Source of the DNA: Tahibacter aquaticus
GTDB taxonomy: Bacteria > Pseudomonadota > Gammaproteobacteria > Xanthomonadales > Rhodanobacteraceae
Assembly: GCF_004363655.1 (NCBI RefSeq)
Contig: NZ_SNZH01000002.1
Location: 62,001-126,000 of the forward strand
Direction: 5' to 3'
Length of the DNA: 64,000 nt
The notes under the pieces were generated by a model. That model saw only the letters and a list, made by a program, of their open reading frames with translations. It searched no databases and was not told where the DNA came from. Numbering within the stretch: the stretch's first letter is position 1; the number at the start of each line of letters is the position of its first letter. The position numbers and the translations under genes are program-made. Of this stretch, positions 15,644-25,213 are shown one piece after another.

Positions 15644-16336
15644 ATGCGCAGCGATATGCACGAGGCATTGATTGAACGGCCGCGGTGCCGCTTGCGCCGC
15701 AAGACGCACCGCGGCAACAAGCCACGCCTGCACGAATGGGCCGGCGAAGACAGTTTTGGCGGCAACTACCGGCCCAAACGTCATCGCACGAAATATTTCG
15801 ACGATCTCATTTCGCCGCTGCGTCGCTGGCTGCAGGCCCAGGCCGGCCCACCCTGGGACAAGGTATGGAGTGAACTTAGTGCCAGCATCGATGCACGTAC
15901 CACGGTCGGCCAGCATCTGCTCGACCATGTACGCCGGGAAGTCACGCTGCATTGCGACTACGACCTGAAGCAACGTTGCGCCGTCGAGCGGCTGCGGCCG
16001 AATCACCGCACGCGGCAGCCGCACGTGGTCACCGGGTTGTACGTGGATCCGCGCAATGGACTGCTGCGCTGGAAAGGTCCGCATTCGATCCGGCCTGTGC
16101 GTGACGGCAGCCCGACAGAGCGTGGCGATGTGGTTGCGGTGAAGGGGAACGCGGTTTGCGTCAAGCTGAAAGGCAACTGGTTCGATGCCGACATCCGCGT
16201 GCTGCCGTGGGACGCAAAAAGCAAGACAGCGTTCGACCTGCAATGGCAAGGCCAGCGCTGGATCGTGCTGCGCAAGCGCAGCCTGAACTCGAACGAATTG
16301 CGTGACTATGGATTGAAAAACGACGTCGACGCCTGA
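15644..16336 (+). CDS. Uncharacterised basic protein inserted between rtcB and rtcA
   Basis: 230 residues, strongly basic at the N-terminus (RPRCRLRRKTHRGNKPRLHE), with no signal peptide or membrane helix. A conserved-looking core reads FDDLISPLRRWLQAQAGPP then WDKVWSELSASI and QHLLDHVRREV, and the C-terminal third is beta-rich (VVAVKGNAVCVKLKGNWFDA). I have seen WDKVYSE-like motifs in scattered uncharacterised proteins but cannot name the family. It lies 12 bp after rtcB and 30 bp before rtcA, so it should be induced with them. Its basic character suggests RNA or RNP binding (inference). The usual E. coli order is rtcB-rtcA with nothing between. Start could also be the ATG at 15656. Confidence 0.8.
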   Translation: MRSDMHEALIERPRCRLRRKTHRGNKPRLHEWAGEDSFGGNYRPKRHRTKYFDDLISPLRRWLQAQAGPPWDKVWSELSASIDARTTVGQHLLDHVRREVTLHCDYDLKQRCAVERLRPNHRTRQPHVVTGLYVDPRNGLLRWKGPHSIRPVRDGSPTERGDVVAVKGNAVCVKLKGNWFDADIRVLPWDAKSKTAFDLQWQGQRWIVLRKRSLNSNELRDYGLKNDVDA

Positions 16337-16366
16337 GGATCATCATCCCGGGCAGGGAGGACCGGA

Positions 16367-17407
16367 ATGAACACGAAAAAGGATTCGGAATTACTGCTGG
16401 ACGGCTCCCAGGGCGAGGGAGGCGGACAGATTCTGCGCAGCGCACTGGCCTTGTCCATGCTGAGTGGACGGCCGTTCCGGCTGACAAAAATTCGCGCCGG
16501 CCGCAGCAAGCCGGGTTTGATGCGCCAGCACCTGGCCTGCGTGCGCGCTGCGGCGCTGGTCGGCAATGCGCAGGTCGAAGGCGCCGAGATCGGCTCCACC
16601 GAAATCGGCTTCCGCCCCGGCACCATCCGCGGCGGCCAGTTCGAATTCAAGGTCGGCAGTGCCGGCAGCACCATGCTGGTTTTGCAGACCGTCTTGCCCG
16701 CCTTGCTGCGCGCCGATGCGCCCAGCCGCATCAGCATCGAAGGCGGTACGCACAACATGTTGGCGCCAACCAGCGACTTCATCGCCGACGCATTCCTGCC
16801 GCTGCTGGCGCGCATGGGTGCGCAGGTGCAGATGACGGTGGAGCGGCACGGCTTCTTTCCGGCCGGCGGCGGACTGGTACACGTCGAGGTGCGTCCCGGC
16901 CCGCTGCAGCCCTTGCACCTGCACGAGCGCGGCGCGAGCACCGGCCTGGAAGCGATCGCGCTGCTGCGCAGCCTGCCCCAGCATATCGGCGAACGCGAAC
17001 TGGAAATCGCGGCGCGGCGGTTGCCGCTGACGGCATCGGCGCGGCGCGATCTGTCCGCCGGCTTCGGTCCGGGCAACGCGCTGGTGCTCAAGGCCAGCTA
17101 TGCCAATGTGACCGAAATCGTGGTCGGCCTGGGCGAACATGGGCTCAGCGCCGAAAGCGTTGCCGAGAACGCGTGCCGCGAGCTGCGCAGCTATCTTGCC
17201 CATGGCGCGCCGGTCGGCGAACACCTGTCCGACCAGTTGCTGTTGCCGCTGCTGCTCGCCGGCGGCGGCAGCTTCGTCACCGGCAGGCCCAGCTCGCACC
17301 TGGAAACCAATGTGGCGGTGATCCATGCCTTCGGCGCCGCCCAGGTGAGCATCGCGCCGGACCAGGGCAATCCGCAACAGCACTTTCGCGTCAGCCTGGA
17401 AACCTGA
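16367..17407 (+). CDS. rtcA: RtcA, RNA 3'-terminal phosphate cyclase
   Basis: 346 residues, the usual family length. ATP-dependent conversion of RNA 3'-phosphate to 2',3'-cyclic phosphate, producing RtcB substrates and RtcR inducers. The N-terminus has the hallmark LLDGSQGEGGGQILRSALAL, and RAGRSKPGLMRQHL follows. The central segment shows GSAGSTMLVLQT and GGTHNMLAPTSDF. The adenylylated His lies in RPSSHLETNVAVI near the C-terminus. Third gene of the rtc operon; a 14-bp-arm hairpin terminator follows 22 bp after the stop. Confidence 0.97.
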   Translation: MNTKKDSELLLDGSQGEGGGQILRSALALSMLSGRPFRLTKIRAGRSKPGLMRQHLACVRAAALVGNAQVEGAEIGSTEIGFRPGTIRGGQFEFKVGSAGSTMLVLQTVLPALLRADAPSRISIEGGTHNMLAPTSDFIADAFLPLLARMGAQVQMTVERHGFFPAGGGLVHVEVRPGPLQPLHLHERGASTGLEAIALLRSLPQHIGERELEIAARRLPLTASARRDLSAGFGPGNALVLKASYANVTEIVVGLGEHGLSAESVAENACRELRSYLAHGAPVGEHLSDQLLLPLLLAGGGSFVTGRPSSHLETNVAVIHAFGAAQVSIAPDQGNPQQHFRVSLET

Positions 17408-17429
17408 TGCGCCACCATCGGCGTACCTG

Positions 17430-17474
17430 AAACGGACGGCCCGGCCTGCCAACGCAGGTGCGGGCCGTCCGTTT
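17430..17474 (+). terminator. Hairpin terminator after rtcA
   Basis: AAACGGACGGCCCG (17430-17443) and CGGGCCGTCCGTTT (17461-17474) are perfect 14-bp arms, and CCTGC/GCAGG pair inside. The short T-run is built into the 3' arm (GTTTCC), so it is a plausible intrinsic or bidirectional terminator separating the rtc operon from the Hen1-Pnkp remnant. Confidence 0.6.
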
Positions 17475-17559
17475 CCGCCGCACAGGTCGGTATCGCGCCT
17501 GCGGCAACCGCGCCGTACGGCAACAATTCCATTCGTATGCATTACTCCGCGGGGCCTGC

Positions 17560-18789
17560 ATGCTGCTCACCCTAAGCACCACTCACCAGCCGGCGACCGA
17601 TCTGGGCTACTTGCTGGCCAAGCATCCCGATCGCCTGCAGCGTTTCGGCCTGTCCTTCGGCCAGGCCTGTGTTTTCTACAGCGAGGCCAGTGCACAGCGC
17701 TGCACGGCCGTGCTGATGCTGGATATCGATCCGGTCGGCCTGGTGCACGGCAACGGCGAGAACAGCGCCGGGCCTCTGGCGCGTGCGCCAGTTCGCCCTG
17801 TACGGCGAAACCGACGAATTCGGCCTGCCCGTGCGCTATGACTGGGCCAGCGACTATCGCGGCAGTGCCGTGGTGGTCTACGGCCACACGCCGGTGCCCG
17901 AGCCGGAATGGATCAAGCGCACGGTCTGCATCGATACCGGTTGCGTCTTCAGCGGCCGCCTCACCGCCTTGCGCTATCCGGAAAAGCAATTCGTCAGCGT
18001 GCCAGCGGCACAGGTCTACTACGCACCGGTCAAGCCGTTCGCTGGCGATGCGCCCGTGACGGCGGTGGCACGCGATGCGCAGATGCTCGACTTCGCCGAC
18101 GTCAGCGGCAAGCGGGTGATAGACACGCGCGTACTCCATCGCGTCACCGTGCGCGAGGAAAACGCCGTGGCCGCGCTGGAAGTGATGAGCCGCTTCGCCA
18201 CCGATCCGCGCTGGCTGGTCTACCTGCCGCCGACCATGGCGCCGCCGGAAACCGCTGCCGACGGCGAGCTGCTGGAACGGCCGCAGGAGGCGATTGCCGC
18301 CTTCCGCCATACCGGCGTGGCCGAGCTGGTCGCCGAAGAAAAGCACATGGGATCGCGCGCCTTGCCGCGGCCGATGCAGCCCCGATCCGCGTCACTGCGC
18401 ACCGCTACATCGATCTGTCCGACGAGGCCAGCGCCGCCGCCGCCGTGGCATGGTGGGAACAGCTCACCGCGACAGGCGGCGAAGGCATGGTGCTGAAGCC
18501 GGCCGAAGGCCTGGCCCGCGGGCCGCGCGGACTGGCGCAGCCGGCGCTCAAATGCCGTGGCCGCGAATACCTGCGCCTCATCTACGGGCCCGAATACACC
18601 GCGCCGGAAAACCTTGCGCGCCTGCGCCAGCGCCGCGTGCGCGGCAAGCAGAGCCTGGCCCTGCGCGAATTCGCCCTGGGCCTGGAAGCGCTGTACCGCT
18701 TCGTCGAGCACGAGCCGCTGTACCGCGTGCACGAATGCGTGTTCGGCGTGCTGGCGCTGGAGAGCGAGCCCATGGATGCGAGTCTGTAG
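17560..18789 (+). pseudogene. Hen1-Pnkp RNA-repair remnant (two deletions, frameshifted)
   Basis: Three pieces in order. (1) 17560 to about 17760, frame 1: the start of bacterial Hen1 ([47 protein letters not shown]), the domain that docks onto the Pnkp ligase. (2) About 17765-18358, frame 2: the end of the Pnkp phosphatase domain ([53 protein letters not shown]) and the start of its ligase domain ([39 protein letters not shown], with the nucleotidyl Lys). (3) About 18360-18789, frame 1: the ligase C-terminus ([50 protein letters not shown]). Missing are the Hen1 methyltransferase, the Pnkp kinase, most of the phosphatase and the middle of the ligase. Not functional as a complete repair system. 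Confidence 0.85.
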
Positions 18790-18976
18790 CCTGGCCCGAT
18801 AGCCGCCGCGGAGCGGCTGTCGGCTATGCCGGCCATGCCCGCGCCAGCTCGCCGCGGGCATGGCCTATGCGCGATTTCTGCATTGCCGGGCGGCCCTTGC
18901 ATCTGCGCCAGCCGCCGCGATATGCACTACTCTTTCGATGTCCGATCAGCCTCATTGCCACCGCAGAGGGATCCGC

Positions 18977-19903
18977 GTGCCCGCCATTATCTCCATCGCC
19001 GGACTGGGCAAGACCTACAAGTCCGGCTTCACCGCGTTGAAAAATATCAATCTGGACATCCAGCGCGGCGAGATCTTCGCCCTGCTTGGCCCCAACGGCG
19101 CCGGCAAGACCACGCTGATCGGCATTGTCTGCGGCATCGTCAACCCGAGCGCGGGCACGGTGCTGGCCGACGGCCACGACATCGTCAAGGACTACCGCGC
19201 CTCGCGCAGCAAGATCGGCCTGGTGCCGCAGGAACTGTCCACCGACGCGTTCGAGACGGTCTGGGCGACGGTGAATTTCAGTCGCGGCCTGTTCGGCAAG
19301 CCGGCCGATCCGGCGCTGGTGGAAAAGATACTGCGCGACCTGTCGCTGTGGGAAAAGCGCGATGCCAAGATCATGACCCTGTCCGGCGGCATGAAGCGCC
19401 GCGTGATGATCGCCAAGGCGCTGTCGCACGAGCCCAGCATCCTGTTCCTGGACGAGCCCACCGCCGGCGTCGACGTGGAACTGCGCCGCGACATGTGGAA
19501 CCTGGTACGCGGCCTGCGCGAGAACGGCGTCACCATCATCCTGACCACGCATTACATCGAAGAAGCCGAGGAAATGGCCGACCGCATCGGTGTGATCAGC
19601 AAGGGCGAGCTGATCCTGGTCGAGGAAAAGCACCAGCTCATGCGCAAACTGGGCAAGAAGCAGCTTACGTTGCAGCTGCAGAATCCACTGACACAGATTC
19701 CCGCCGGCCTGTCCGACTACGCGCTGGAGCTGTCGGCCGACGGCAACGAACTGATCTACACCTTTGACACCCAGGCCGAGCAGACCGGCATTGCCGCACT
19801 GCTGCGGCGCCTGTCCGAACAAGGCATCGACTTCAAGGATCTGCATTCCAGCGAGTCGTCGCTGGAAGACATCTTCGTCAGCCTGGTGAGGACGAACGCA
19901 TGA
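18977..19903 (+). CDS. ABC transporter ATP-binding protein (ABC-2 type export)
   Basis: 308 residues. Nucleotide-binding domain: Walker [12 protein letters not shown]-loop [14 protein letters not shown], signature LSGGMKRRV, Walker B ILFLDEP and switch His in [14 protein letters not shown]-terminal extension (about 225-308) is typical of exporters of the YadG/DrrA sort. The GTG at 18977 follows AGAGGG by 6 bases; an upstream ATG at 18938 would add 13 residues. It overlaps the permease gene by 4 bp (ATGA). Substrate unknown (lipid, polysaccharide or drug). Confidence 0.93.
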   Translation: MPAIISIAGLGKTYKSGFTALKNINLDIQRGEIFALLGPNGAGKTTLIGIVCGIVNPSAGTVLADGHDIVKDYRASRSKIGLVPQELSTDAFETVWATVNFSRGLFGKPADPALVEKILRDLSLWEKRDAKIMTLSGGMKRRVMIAKALSHEPSILFLDEPTAGVDVELRRDMWNLVRGLRENGVTIILTTHYIEEAEEMADRIGVISKGELILVEEKHQLMRKLGKKQLTLQLQNPLTQIPAGLSDYALELSADGNELIYTFDTQAEQTGIAALLRRLSEQGIDFKDLHSSESSLEDIFVSLVRTNA

Positions 19904-20661
19904 ACCTGTACGCCATCCGCGCCATCTACCGTTTCGAAATGGCCCGCACCGGCCGCACGCTGATGCAGAGCATCGCCTCGCCAGTGCTGTCCACCTCGCT
20001 CTATTTCATCGTCTTCGGCGCAGCCATCGGTTCGCGCATGGGCGATGTCGACAGCGTCAACTACGGCGCTTTCATCATCCCCGGCCTGATCATGCTGACC
20101 CTGCTGACCGAAAGCACGTCGAATGCCTCGTTCGGCATCTACCTGCCGAAATGGTCGGGCACCATCTACGAGCTGCTGTCCGCACCGGTGTCGTGGATCG
20201 AAGTGGTGATCGGCTATGTCGGCGCCGCGGCCACCAAATCGGTGATTCTGGGCCTGCTGATCCTGATCACGGCGCGCTTCTTCGTTGACTATCACATCGA
20301 GCATCCGTTCTGGATGGCGGGCTTCCTGGTGCTCACCGCGGTCACCTTCAGCCTGTTCGGCTTCATCATCGGCGTGTGGGCCGACGGCTTCGAGAAACTG
20401 CAGGTGATTCCGCTGATGATCGTGACGCCGCTGACCTTTCTCGGCGGCAGTTTCTATTCGATCAGCATGCTGCCGCCGCTGTGGCAGAAGATCGCGCTGT
20501 TCAATCCGGTGGTCTATCTGGTCAGCGGTTTCCGCTGGAGCTTCTACGGCGTGTCCGATGTCAATGCCGGCCTGAGCTTCGGCATGACGCTGGGCTTCAT
20601 GCTGGTCTGCCTGGGCATCGTCTGGTGGATCTTCCGCACGGGCTACCGCCTCAAGAATTGA
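19900..20661 (+). CDS. ABC-2 type permease
   Basis: 253 residues with six membrane helices and the ABC2_membrane pattern: [38 protein letters not shown], a coupling-helix segment [20 protein letters not shown] and [20 protein letters not shown] near the C-terminus. It resembles E. coli YadH and works with the preceding ATPase, to which it is translationally coupled. Exported substrate not predictable. Confidence 0.92.
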   Translation: MNLYAIRAIYRFEMARTGRTLMQSIASPVLSTSLYFIVFGAAIGSRMGDVDSVNYGAFIIPGLIMLTLLTESTSNASFGIYLPKWSGTIYELLSAPVSWIEVVIGYVGAAATKSVILGLLILITARFFVDYHIEHPFWMAGFLVLTAVTFSLFGFIIGVWADGFEKLQVIPLMIVTPLTFLGGSFYSISMLPPLWQKIALFNPVVYLVSGFRWSFYGVSDVNAGLSFGMTLGFMLVCLGIVWWIFRTGYRLKN

Positions 20662-21345
20662 GACGGACCTGGCCGCGCGGCATCGCCGCACCGATGCCGT
20701 GCAGCCAGCGGACACAAATTTTGCGATTTCGCCAAACGGAGTTTCTCGTTTTTGGGTTTCCGCGCCCGACGCCGCCCCGGCGTAATCCAGCAGCGGCCTG
20801 TAATTCTCCACCATCGTCTACGGCGCCCGTGTCGCCCTGCCGGCTGGCGCCAGCGGGATCTTTTCCGCCTGCCCCCGCGACAGCAGCATCGCCGGACAAC
20901 GCCATGGGCTGAACGGCCGTTGCCTGCCGACCACGCCGAGCATGTCGTTCAGCAACACCTGCGTCGGCAGCGGCCAAGCACCCCAATCCATCGGCAGCTT
21001 CGACACCAAGCTTACGATCGGGTGCGCTGCACGGCGGCGACCAATGTCAGGTTCGGCAGCGACATGGGCCAGCTGCGCGATCCGAAGATGATTTTGGTCC
21101 TGCAATGATTGCTGGAAACGCTGCCGTCCACCGTCACTCACCCGGCGCTGCACAGCGCCATCGGTATCTGGCACAGGCGCATCGACTGAAACGAGTTTGC
21201 TCAACGTGAAAGAAGGTGAAATGGCTTCACGTTGACGCACATTTCTGCATAACGGCTGCCGGCGGTGGCGCCGGGTCACTCGAAATGGTGCGAATTTTGC
21301 TAATACAGAAAATACGGGCAATGACCATGACATCGAGAGCTTTTC
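20662..21345. other. 684-bp stretch without a supported gene
   Basis: All reading frames on both strands are short or of spurious composition, and codon-position bias is lost compared with the neighbours. It may hold a decayed gene I cannot identify. The last 50 bp contain a candidate promoter for the following phosphatase gene. Confidence 0.4.
21298..21306 (+). promoter_or_regulatory. Candidate extended -10 promoter for the PP2C phosphatase
   Basis: TGCTAATAC fits TGn-TAnnnT-type extended -10 elements (TAATAC in place of TATAAT) and lies 40 bp before the start codon in an AT-rich patch. No good -35 is seen. Confidence 0.35.
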
Positions 21346-23493
21346 ATGTACAGCAACAGCGGCTGGCTGCCACAGACTGCCGTCTCCTCCCCCGCCGGCG
21401 AAACTGAGCACGCCGGCGACAACACCTGCGGCGGCGCGCTTGCGCCGGCAACCACGGCTTCGCTGGCTGCTCGGCTGGGCGGCCTGCGGGGCCGTTTTCT
21501 GCTGCTGGTGCTGGGCGTACTCGTCGGCGTCGGCACCGCGGTGGGACTGGGCTCCGTGTACATGACCGACCGCATCGTCCACGGCCTGGGCAGCGGCTAT
21601 GCCCTGCAATACGCCAACCAGTTGCACGAGCGCCTGCTGGCAGGTATCCAGCGCGAACAGGTACTGACACAGAAACTGGTCGATTCGCCCTTGCTCAAGC
21701 GCTGGGCCGACAACGAGTCCGATCCGGAACTGACGCGCCAGGCCCTGGCAGAACTGGACAGCTATCGCACGCTGTTCCTTGACAAGAACTATTTCTTCGT
21801 CGTCGATGCCAGCCGCAATTACTACGCCAACAACGCGGCCAACGAATTTGCCGGCAAGGAACTGCGCCATCGGCTGAACCCGGCCGACAAGTCCTCGGGC
21901 TGGTACTTCGCCACGATGAAAGATGTGGACAATTTTGAACTGCGGATCGACCCCAGCACAGAGCCGGGTGTGGCCGGGCTCTGGATCAGCGCGACGCTGC
22001 GCAGCAGCGACGGGCGCAAGCTGGGCCTGGGCGGCAGCCGCCTGGGTCTGTCGTCCTTCGTCGAGGACATCGTGCGCCGCACCGATCCGGGCGTGGAAAC
22101 CTGGCTGGTCGACGATGCCGGCTTATTGCTGGGCCATCCCGACGGCGCACCGATGCAAGCCAACACGCAGAACACGGACTCGGCGCTGCGCAAGAGCGCA
22201 TTTTCGCTGCTGCACGACGCACGCCAGGTCGAGCTGCTGAGCGAGGCCCTGGCGCAGCTGGCGTGCGAGGGCAAGCGCGGTTCGGCACAGCGGGAACTTA
22301 CCGTCGACGGTCGCCCGCGCCTGGTCGCGGTCAGCTATCTGCCGGAAATCCACTGGGCCGTGATCGTGCTCGTCGATCCGGCCCGGGTCACGCAGCTAGC
22401 CTCGTCCCGGCCGATTCTTGTCCTGCTCGCCGTGTCGTTGCTGGCCATCGTTCTGTTGATTTCCTGTCTGCTCGACCGGCTGGTGCTGGCGCCGCTGGCA
22501 CGCCTGGCCGCGCACGCGCGCGCGGTAGCGGACGGCCGCTACGACACGGTGTCGCCCGAGCGGCCCGACGAGATCGGCCAGCTCGCCGCCTCGTTCAACC
22601 GGATGACAACGGCCGTCGCCGATCGTACACAGAATCTGGAACTGACCCTCGCCCAGCGCAGCCAGGCGCTGCAACAATCCAACAGTCTGCTGGAGGCCGC
22701 CGACAGGAAGATCGTCGACAGCATCGACTATGCGCGGCTGATCCAGTCTTCGCTGCTGCCCAAACCTGCCGAGATGGCGCGCCTGTTCGCCGACTGCGCT
22801 GTGCTATGGCTGCCGCGCGACGGAGTAGGCGGCGATTTCTATGCGGTCTACCCCGACGGCGCCGACGGCTGCCTGCTCGCGCTCGGCGACTGCAGCGGCC
22901 ACGGCGTGGCCGGCGCGTTCATGACCATGGCGACCAAGACCCTGCTCGATCGTGCGGTCGATGCACTCGGCATGGACGATCCAGCCGCCTTGCTGGACGA
23001 GCTGCGTAGCGGTGTGGCGGCACTGCAGCATGGCGGCCAGGCCAGCGGCGACGGTGGCCTGGACCTCGCCTTGCTGCATTTGGCGCCGGGCCGCAAAAAA
23101 CTCACCTTTGCCGCGGCCAGACTGGCGCTGTGGGTGGTACACGCCGACGGCTCGCTCGATGTGATCAAGGGCGACCGGCGCAGCATCAGCCATCGCCGCA
23201 GCGGTGAACGGGACTTCGCCAATCAGCACATCGACCTGGGTGAGGGCGATCGCTACTACCTGTTCAGCGACGGCATTCTCGACCAGAACGGCGGCGCGCG
23301 CGGCATCGCCCTGGGCCGCAGCCGCCTCGCCGGCGTCTTGCGGAGCTGGCACACGCAGCCACTGGCACAGCAGGCGGCAACACTGCAGCAGCTGCTCGCC
23401 GACTATCGCGGCAACTTGCCGCAACGCGACGACATCGCCCTGGTTGCCGTTTCGCTGACGCGTGTGCCTCCGGCATCGCGGGGTTCTGCCTGA
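21346..23493 (+). CDS. SiaA-like membrane sensor PP2C (SpoIIE-type) phosphatase
   Basis: 715 residues. Membrane helix at about 50-70 (GRFLLLVLGVLVGVGTAVG), a periplasmic dCache-like sensor (about 75-345, NYFFVVDASRNYYANNA, WLVDDAGLLLGHPDG), a second helix (about 348-370), a HAMP domain (RLVLAPLARLAAHARAVADG) and a coiled linker. The C-terminal PP2C domain has metal-binding acids in DGVGGDFYAV, ALGDCSGHGVAGAFMTM, LFSDGILDQ and RDDIALVAV. This is the layout of Pseudomonas SiaA, which dephosphorylates the SiaC anti-sigma-antagonist-like protein to control a diguanylate cyclase. No siaBCD partner is visible here. Function by analogy: signal-responsive Ser/Thr dephosphorylation. Confidence 0.85.
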   Translation: MYSNSGWLPQTAVSSPAGETEHAGDNTCGGALAPATTASLAARLGGLRGRFLLLVLGVLVGVGTAVGLGSVYMTDRIVHGLGSGYALQYANQLHERLLAGIQREQVLTQKLVDSPLLKRWADNESDPELTRQALAELDSYRTLFLDKNYFFVVDASRNYYANNAANEFAGKELRHRLNPADKSSGWYFATMKDVDNFELRIDPSTEPGVAGLWISATLRSSDGRKLGLGGSRLGLSSFVEDIVRRTDPGVETWLVDDAGLLLGHPDGAPMQANTQNTDSALRKSAFSLLHDARQVELLSEALAQLACEGKRGSAQRELTVDGRPRLVAVSYLPEIHWAVIVLVDPARVTQLASSRPILVLLAVSLLAIVLLISCLLDRLVLAPLARLAAHARAVADGRYDTVSPERPDEIGQLAASFNRMTTAVADRTQNLELTLAQRSQALQQSNSLLEAADRKIVDSIDYARLIQSSLLPKPAEMARLFADCAVLWLPRDGVGGDFYAVYPDGADGCLLALGDCSGHGVAGAFMTMATKTLLDRAVDALGMDDPAALLDELRSGVAALQHGGQASGDGGLDLALLHLAPGRKKLTFAAARLALWVVHADGSLDVIKGDRRSISHRRSGERDFANQHIDLGEGDRYYLFSDGILDQNGGARGIALGRSRLAGVLRSWHTQPLAQQAATLQQLLADYRGNLPQRDDIALVAVSLTRVPPASRGSA

Positions 23494-23573
23494 AATTCCG
23501 CCGCTTCAGCGCACATCGCCCGGCCAGCGGTGACGACTTCGCTACCGACAGCGCACCCTGGCCCGTAGGGCGC

Positions 23574-23594
23574 GATGAGCGCAGCGAATTGCGC
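23574..23594. repeat. 21-bp dispersed repeat (REP-like), copy 1
   Basis: The 21 bp starting GATGAGCGCAGCGAATTG recur exactly at 34140-34160. The core is an imperfect palindrome around GCGCAGCGAATTGCGC. Intergenic position at the end of the phosphatase gene suggests a REP-type element. Confidence 0.5.
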
Positions 23595-23657
23595 GGCAAG
23601 TGTTTCCACCCTGCCGCGCCGCAGGCTTTGGTCCAAACGGCGCGATCTGCGCAACGC

Positions 23658-24941
23658 TTACTCGCAGGCTGTCCCGACGACTGAAGTCAGCCGCTGCAAC
23701 TCCAGCGAACCGGCCGCAGTAAACGCCGCATCGGTACTGGTCCAGCGCACACTGGCCCGGTCGCAGCTCGCGAACGTGAAGTCCAGCGTGCCCCAGCTCG
23801 GCCGCGTGATGCTGGCCGGGTTGAAATTCGGGGGAAAACGGCCGCCGCGCGTGCGTATCGCGTCCATTTGGATGCGGTTTCCGTCGATGCTGCCTACGCC
23901 GAGTATCCAGACCTCGTTGCCGGCGTTGTCGAAGGTGAACCAGAACGCCGTGACGGTGGTGGCATCGATCATCTCGAACTGGAAGCCGTGTCCGTTCTGA
24001 TTCGGCGGCGACCAGTTGCCGCTGATGCCTGCCGGCACGACAAAGGCCGGCGGACTCGCATTCAGCGTGCGCAGATAGAGCAGCTGTTCCGGCCAGTAGC
24101 GGGACAGATAGTCGTAGGGATTGGCGGGCAGATCGTCACTGACATAGACCCAGCGATGCTCGCGCGCGACGGCGCGCTGCAGGTTCGCGCGCATCTGCGC
24201 CGGCGTGGGAACGCCGTAGACGATGCTGCCCAGTTCCGCTGCATCGGCCCCGCCGGCCCAGGGCGGCCGCACGTAGCTGCCACTGAAGGTGTCGGAATGA
24301 CCTTCGAACACGACCAGCGCATCGAACTGCGCCGCGTATTGCTGCGCCGTGGCAGCGGCCTGGGACGGATTGACGGTAAAGGGCTGGCCAGGATTGCCGA
24401 TCAGCAGCGCGTTTGCGTCCAGCGCGCGCAGTGCCTCGCGAATACGCCGGTAGCCGGGCACGTTGGCGAGATCGGCGGACACCTGGTCGAGGAAAATGCC
24501 GTCCAGGCGCAGCGACGTGCCGCGCCAGTAGTCGGCGCGGTAGTAGCGCCGGATCTCGTCGATCACCGCGTCCGGACTCTTTGCTGCGTTGCTGCTGGTA
24601 ACGTAGCCGAGCACCCTCGCATTCGTCGCCAGTAGCCGGGGCAGCGGGCCTTGGCCTGCATCGTTCTGGTAGTTCGGGTCGACGCGTGTGCCGGGGCCGC
24701 TGGCGGGGTTGAAGATCACGGCAAGCTCGTCCGGGCGGGCCTGGGCCAGTGCGATGAGATCGCGCCACATATCCAAGCCGCCATCGCAGCACACATCCGG
24801 GTTGCCGTAGGCGGGGACCAGCCAGCGTACGGGAGAGCTGCCCTGCGGTCGGGCAATGGAATCTGCCGCAGCAGGCGGAGACAAACTGCCGATCAGCAGC
24901 AACGACACGACAAGACAGGCGATACGCAAGGGCTGGTACAT
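23658..24941 (-). CDS. Exported Spherulin-4-like protein with C-terminal beta repeat domain
   Basis: 427 residues from the ATG that yields a signal peptide (MYQPLRIACLVVSLLLIGSL..PAAA). The N-terminal domain (about 35-300) matches the spherulation-specific family 4 pattern, a TIM-barrel glycoside-hydrolase-like fold: WLVPAYGNPDV, LAVIFNPASGPGTRVDPNY, ARVLGYVTS, LRLDGIFLDQVSAD. The C-terminal domain (about 305-427) is a beta-rich module, GISGNWSPPNQNGHGFQFEM, TAFWFTFDNAGNEVWILGVG, RLTSVVGTACE, which I recall as common in secreted Xanthomonadales proteins. Probably secreted; activity on polysaccharide is an inference. Upstream in-frame starts add a non-signal leader and are rejected. Confidence 0.85.
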   Translation of the reverse strand: MYQPLRIACLVVSLLLIGSLSPPAAADSIARPQGSSPVRWLVPAYGNPDVCCDGGLDMWRDLIALAQARPDELAVIFNPASGPGTRVDPNYQNDAGQGPLPRLLATNARVLGYVTSSNAAKSPDAVIDEIRRYYRADYWRGTSLRLDGIFLDQVSADLANVPGYRRIREALRALDANALLIGNPGQPFTVNPSQAAATAQQYAAQFDALVVFEGHSDTFSGSYVRPPWAGGADAAELGSIVYGVPTPAQMRANLQRAVAREHRWVYVSDDLPANPYDYLSRYWPEQLLYLRTLNASPPAFVVPAGISGNWSPPNQNGHGFQFEMIDATTVTAFWFTFDNAGNEVWILGVGSIDGNRIQMDAIRTRGGRFPPNFNPASITRPSWGTLDFTFASCDRASVRWTSTDAAFTAAGSLELQRLTSVVGTACE

Positions 24942-25213
24942 GGCGCGCTCCGCTGCGAAGGTTCGCAGTAGCGGCATGTACGCCGTGCTCGAAACACCGG
25001 CGCGCATCGCGATGCAACCCATGCAGGGCTGGCCGAATACTGCTGTCGCGTTGACGGACAGCATTGCACCGGCACAACTCCGTACGCTACGGTCTTTTTA
25101 TAAATTGCGAAAACCGTGAAACGCCTACAACGGCCCGGGCACTCGCAGTGGGGCGGAAGCGAGCCGGCGCTGCCGCCCGCGACGGGCGGCAGGCGGCACC
25201 ATTGCCGGGTACG

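Noticed and set aside
17560-18789. A functional chimeric RNA ligase
   Set aside because: Two frame changes and loss of the ligase centre and kinase make one continuous functional protein impossible without improbable recoding.
20818-21870. A 350-codon minus-strand gene overlapping the phosphatase start
   Set aside because: Its second half is antisense to the phosphatase, the first half has no recognisable domain, and no RBS or codon-bias support was found.
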